8,196 nucleotides of DNA, from positions 1-8,196 of the forward strand of contig JAUQXG010000521.1 in assembly GCA_030834765.1 (NCBI GenBank), given 5' to 3'. Both the position numbers and the translations under genes were made by a program. Positions 8,129-8,196 of this stretch are shown piece after piece. Below the pieces are notes generated by a model. It was given only the letters and a program-made list of their open reading frames with translations. It ran no database searches and was not told the origin of the DNA. The stretch is from Lutispora sp. (lineage in GTDB: Bacteria > Bacillota > Clostridia > Lutisporales > Lutisporaceae). The first letter of the stretch is position 1. Each line of letters begins with the position of its first letter.

Positions 8129-8196
8129 ATGAAATGCCAGCTGACAAACAGGTTTTTTCAGATCGTTTCGCAGATTAATGATGAACAGAAAATAGC
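8129..8196 (+). CDS. Probable MarR-like regulator, first 22 codons
   Basis: An ATG at 8129, preceded by AAGGAG (8116-8121) with 7 bases of spacing and a consensus promoter, opens a frame that runs off the window. The visible residues MKCQLTNRFFQIVSQINDEQ resemble the first helix of clostridial MarR-type regulators, which often begin in this way before a 'DYGTG' stretch. The diagnostic winged helix lies outside the window, so the family call rests on this short similarity. It is supported by the position next to a palindromic operator that also covers the promoter of the divergent acylase gene. That it is a real gene is well supported; the product name is tentative. Confidence 0.6.
   Translation, partial: MKCQLTNRFFQIVSQINDEQKI

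Overview
The window looks like a chromosomal segment of a low-G+C Bacillota (Firmicutes), from Clostridia or Bacilli. The evidence is AT-rich intergenic DNA, strong purine-rich ribosome binding sites (GGAGG-type), near-consensus sigma-A promoters (TTGACA/TATAAT), hairpin-plus-T-run terminators, TTG start codons and gene families typical of the phylum. No rRNA, tRNA, CRISPR array, transposase or phage gene was seen. The genus cannot be fixed from this sequence alone.

Layout from left to right. (1) Bases 1-1430: the 3' end of a probable radical SAM protein, then a small class I SAM-dependent methyltransferase, closed by a good intrinsic terminator. (2) Bases 1600-3680: a self-contained operon of a YtrA-type GntR repressor, an ABC ATPase and a six-helix ABC-2 type permease. 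It has a consensus promoter, a 14-bp perfect inverted repeat over the -10 region that is the obvious operator, tight coupling (3-nt gap, then an ATGA overlap) and its own terminator. (3) Bases 3681-6690: a 486-base spacer holding that terminator, an imperfect 110-bp inverted repeat, an extended -10 promoter and a long leader. This is followed by a full-length PEP-synthase-like protein that I read as rifampin phosphotransferase (rph), an antibiotic-inactivating enzyme. (4) Bases 6690-6950: an unassigned stretch with a short open frame that may be a gene remnant. (5) Bases 6950-8196: on the minus strand, a penicillin V acylase / bile salt hydrolase family Ntn-hydrolase (Cys2, Tyr82). It diverges from the first 22 codons of a probable MarR-like regulator.

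The most striking non-coding element lies between these last two genes. A 45-base palindrome with perfect 21-bp arms carries a TTGACA -35 hexamer in each arm. Each hexamer has a -10 exactly 16 bases further out (TATAAT to the right, TATAAA to the left). One regulator bound there could block both promoters at once. The left-hand spacer and -10 are also built on a (TA)7 tract, which could in principle change length by slippage.

The overall theme is exchange with, and defence against, small molecules: a drug-modifying phosphotransferase, a regulated exporter-type ABC system and a regulated amide hydrolase. All functions are inferred from visible motifs and family knowledge; no database search was run.
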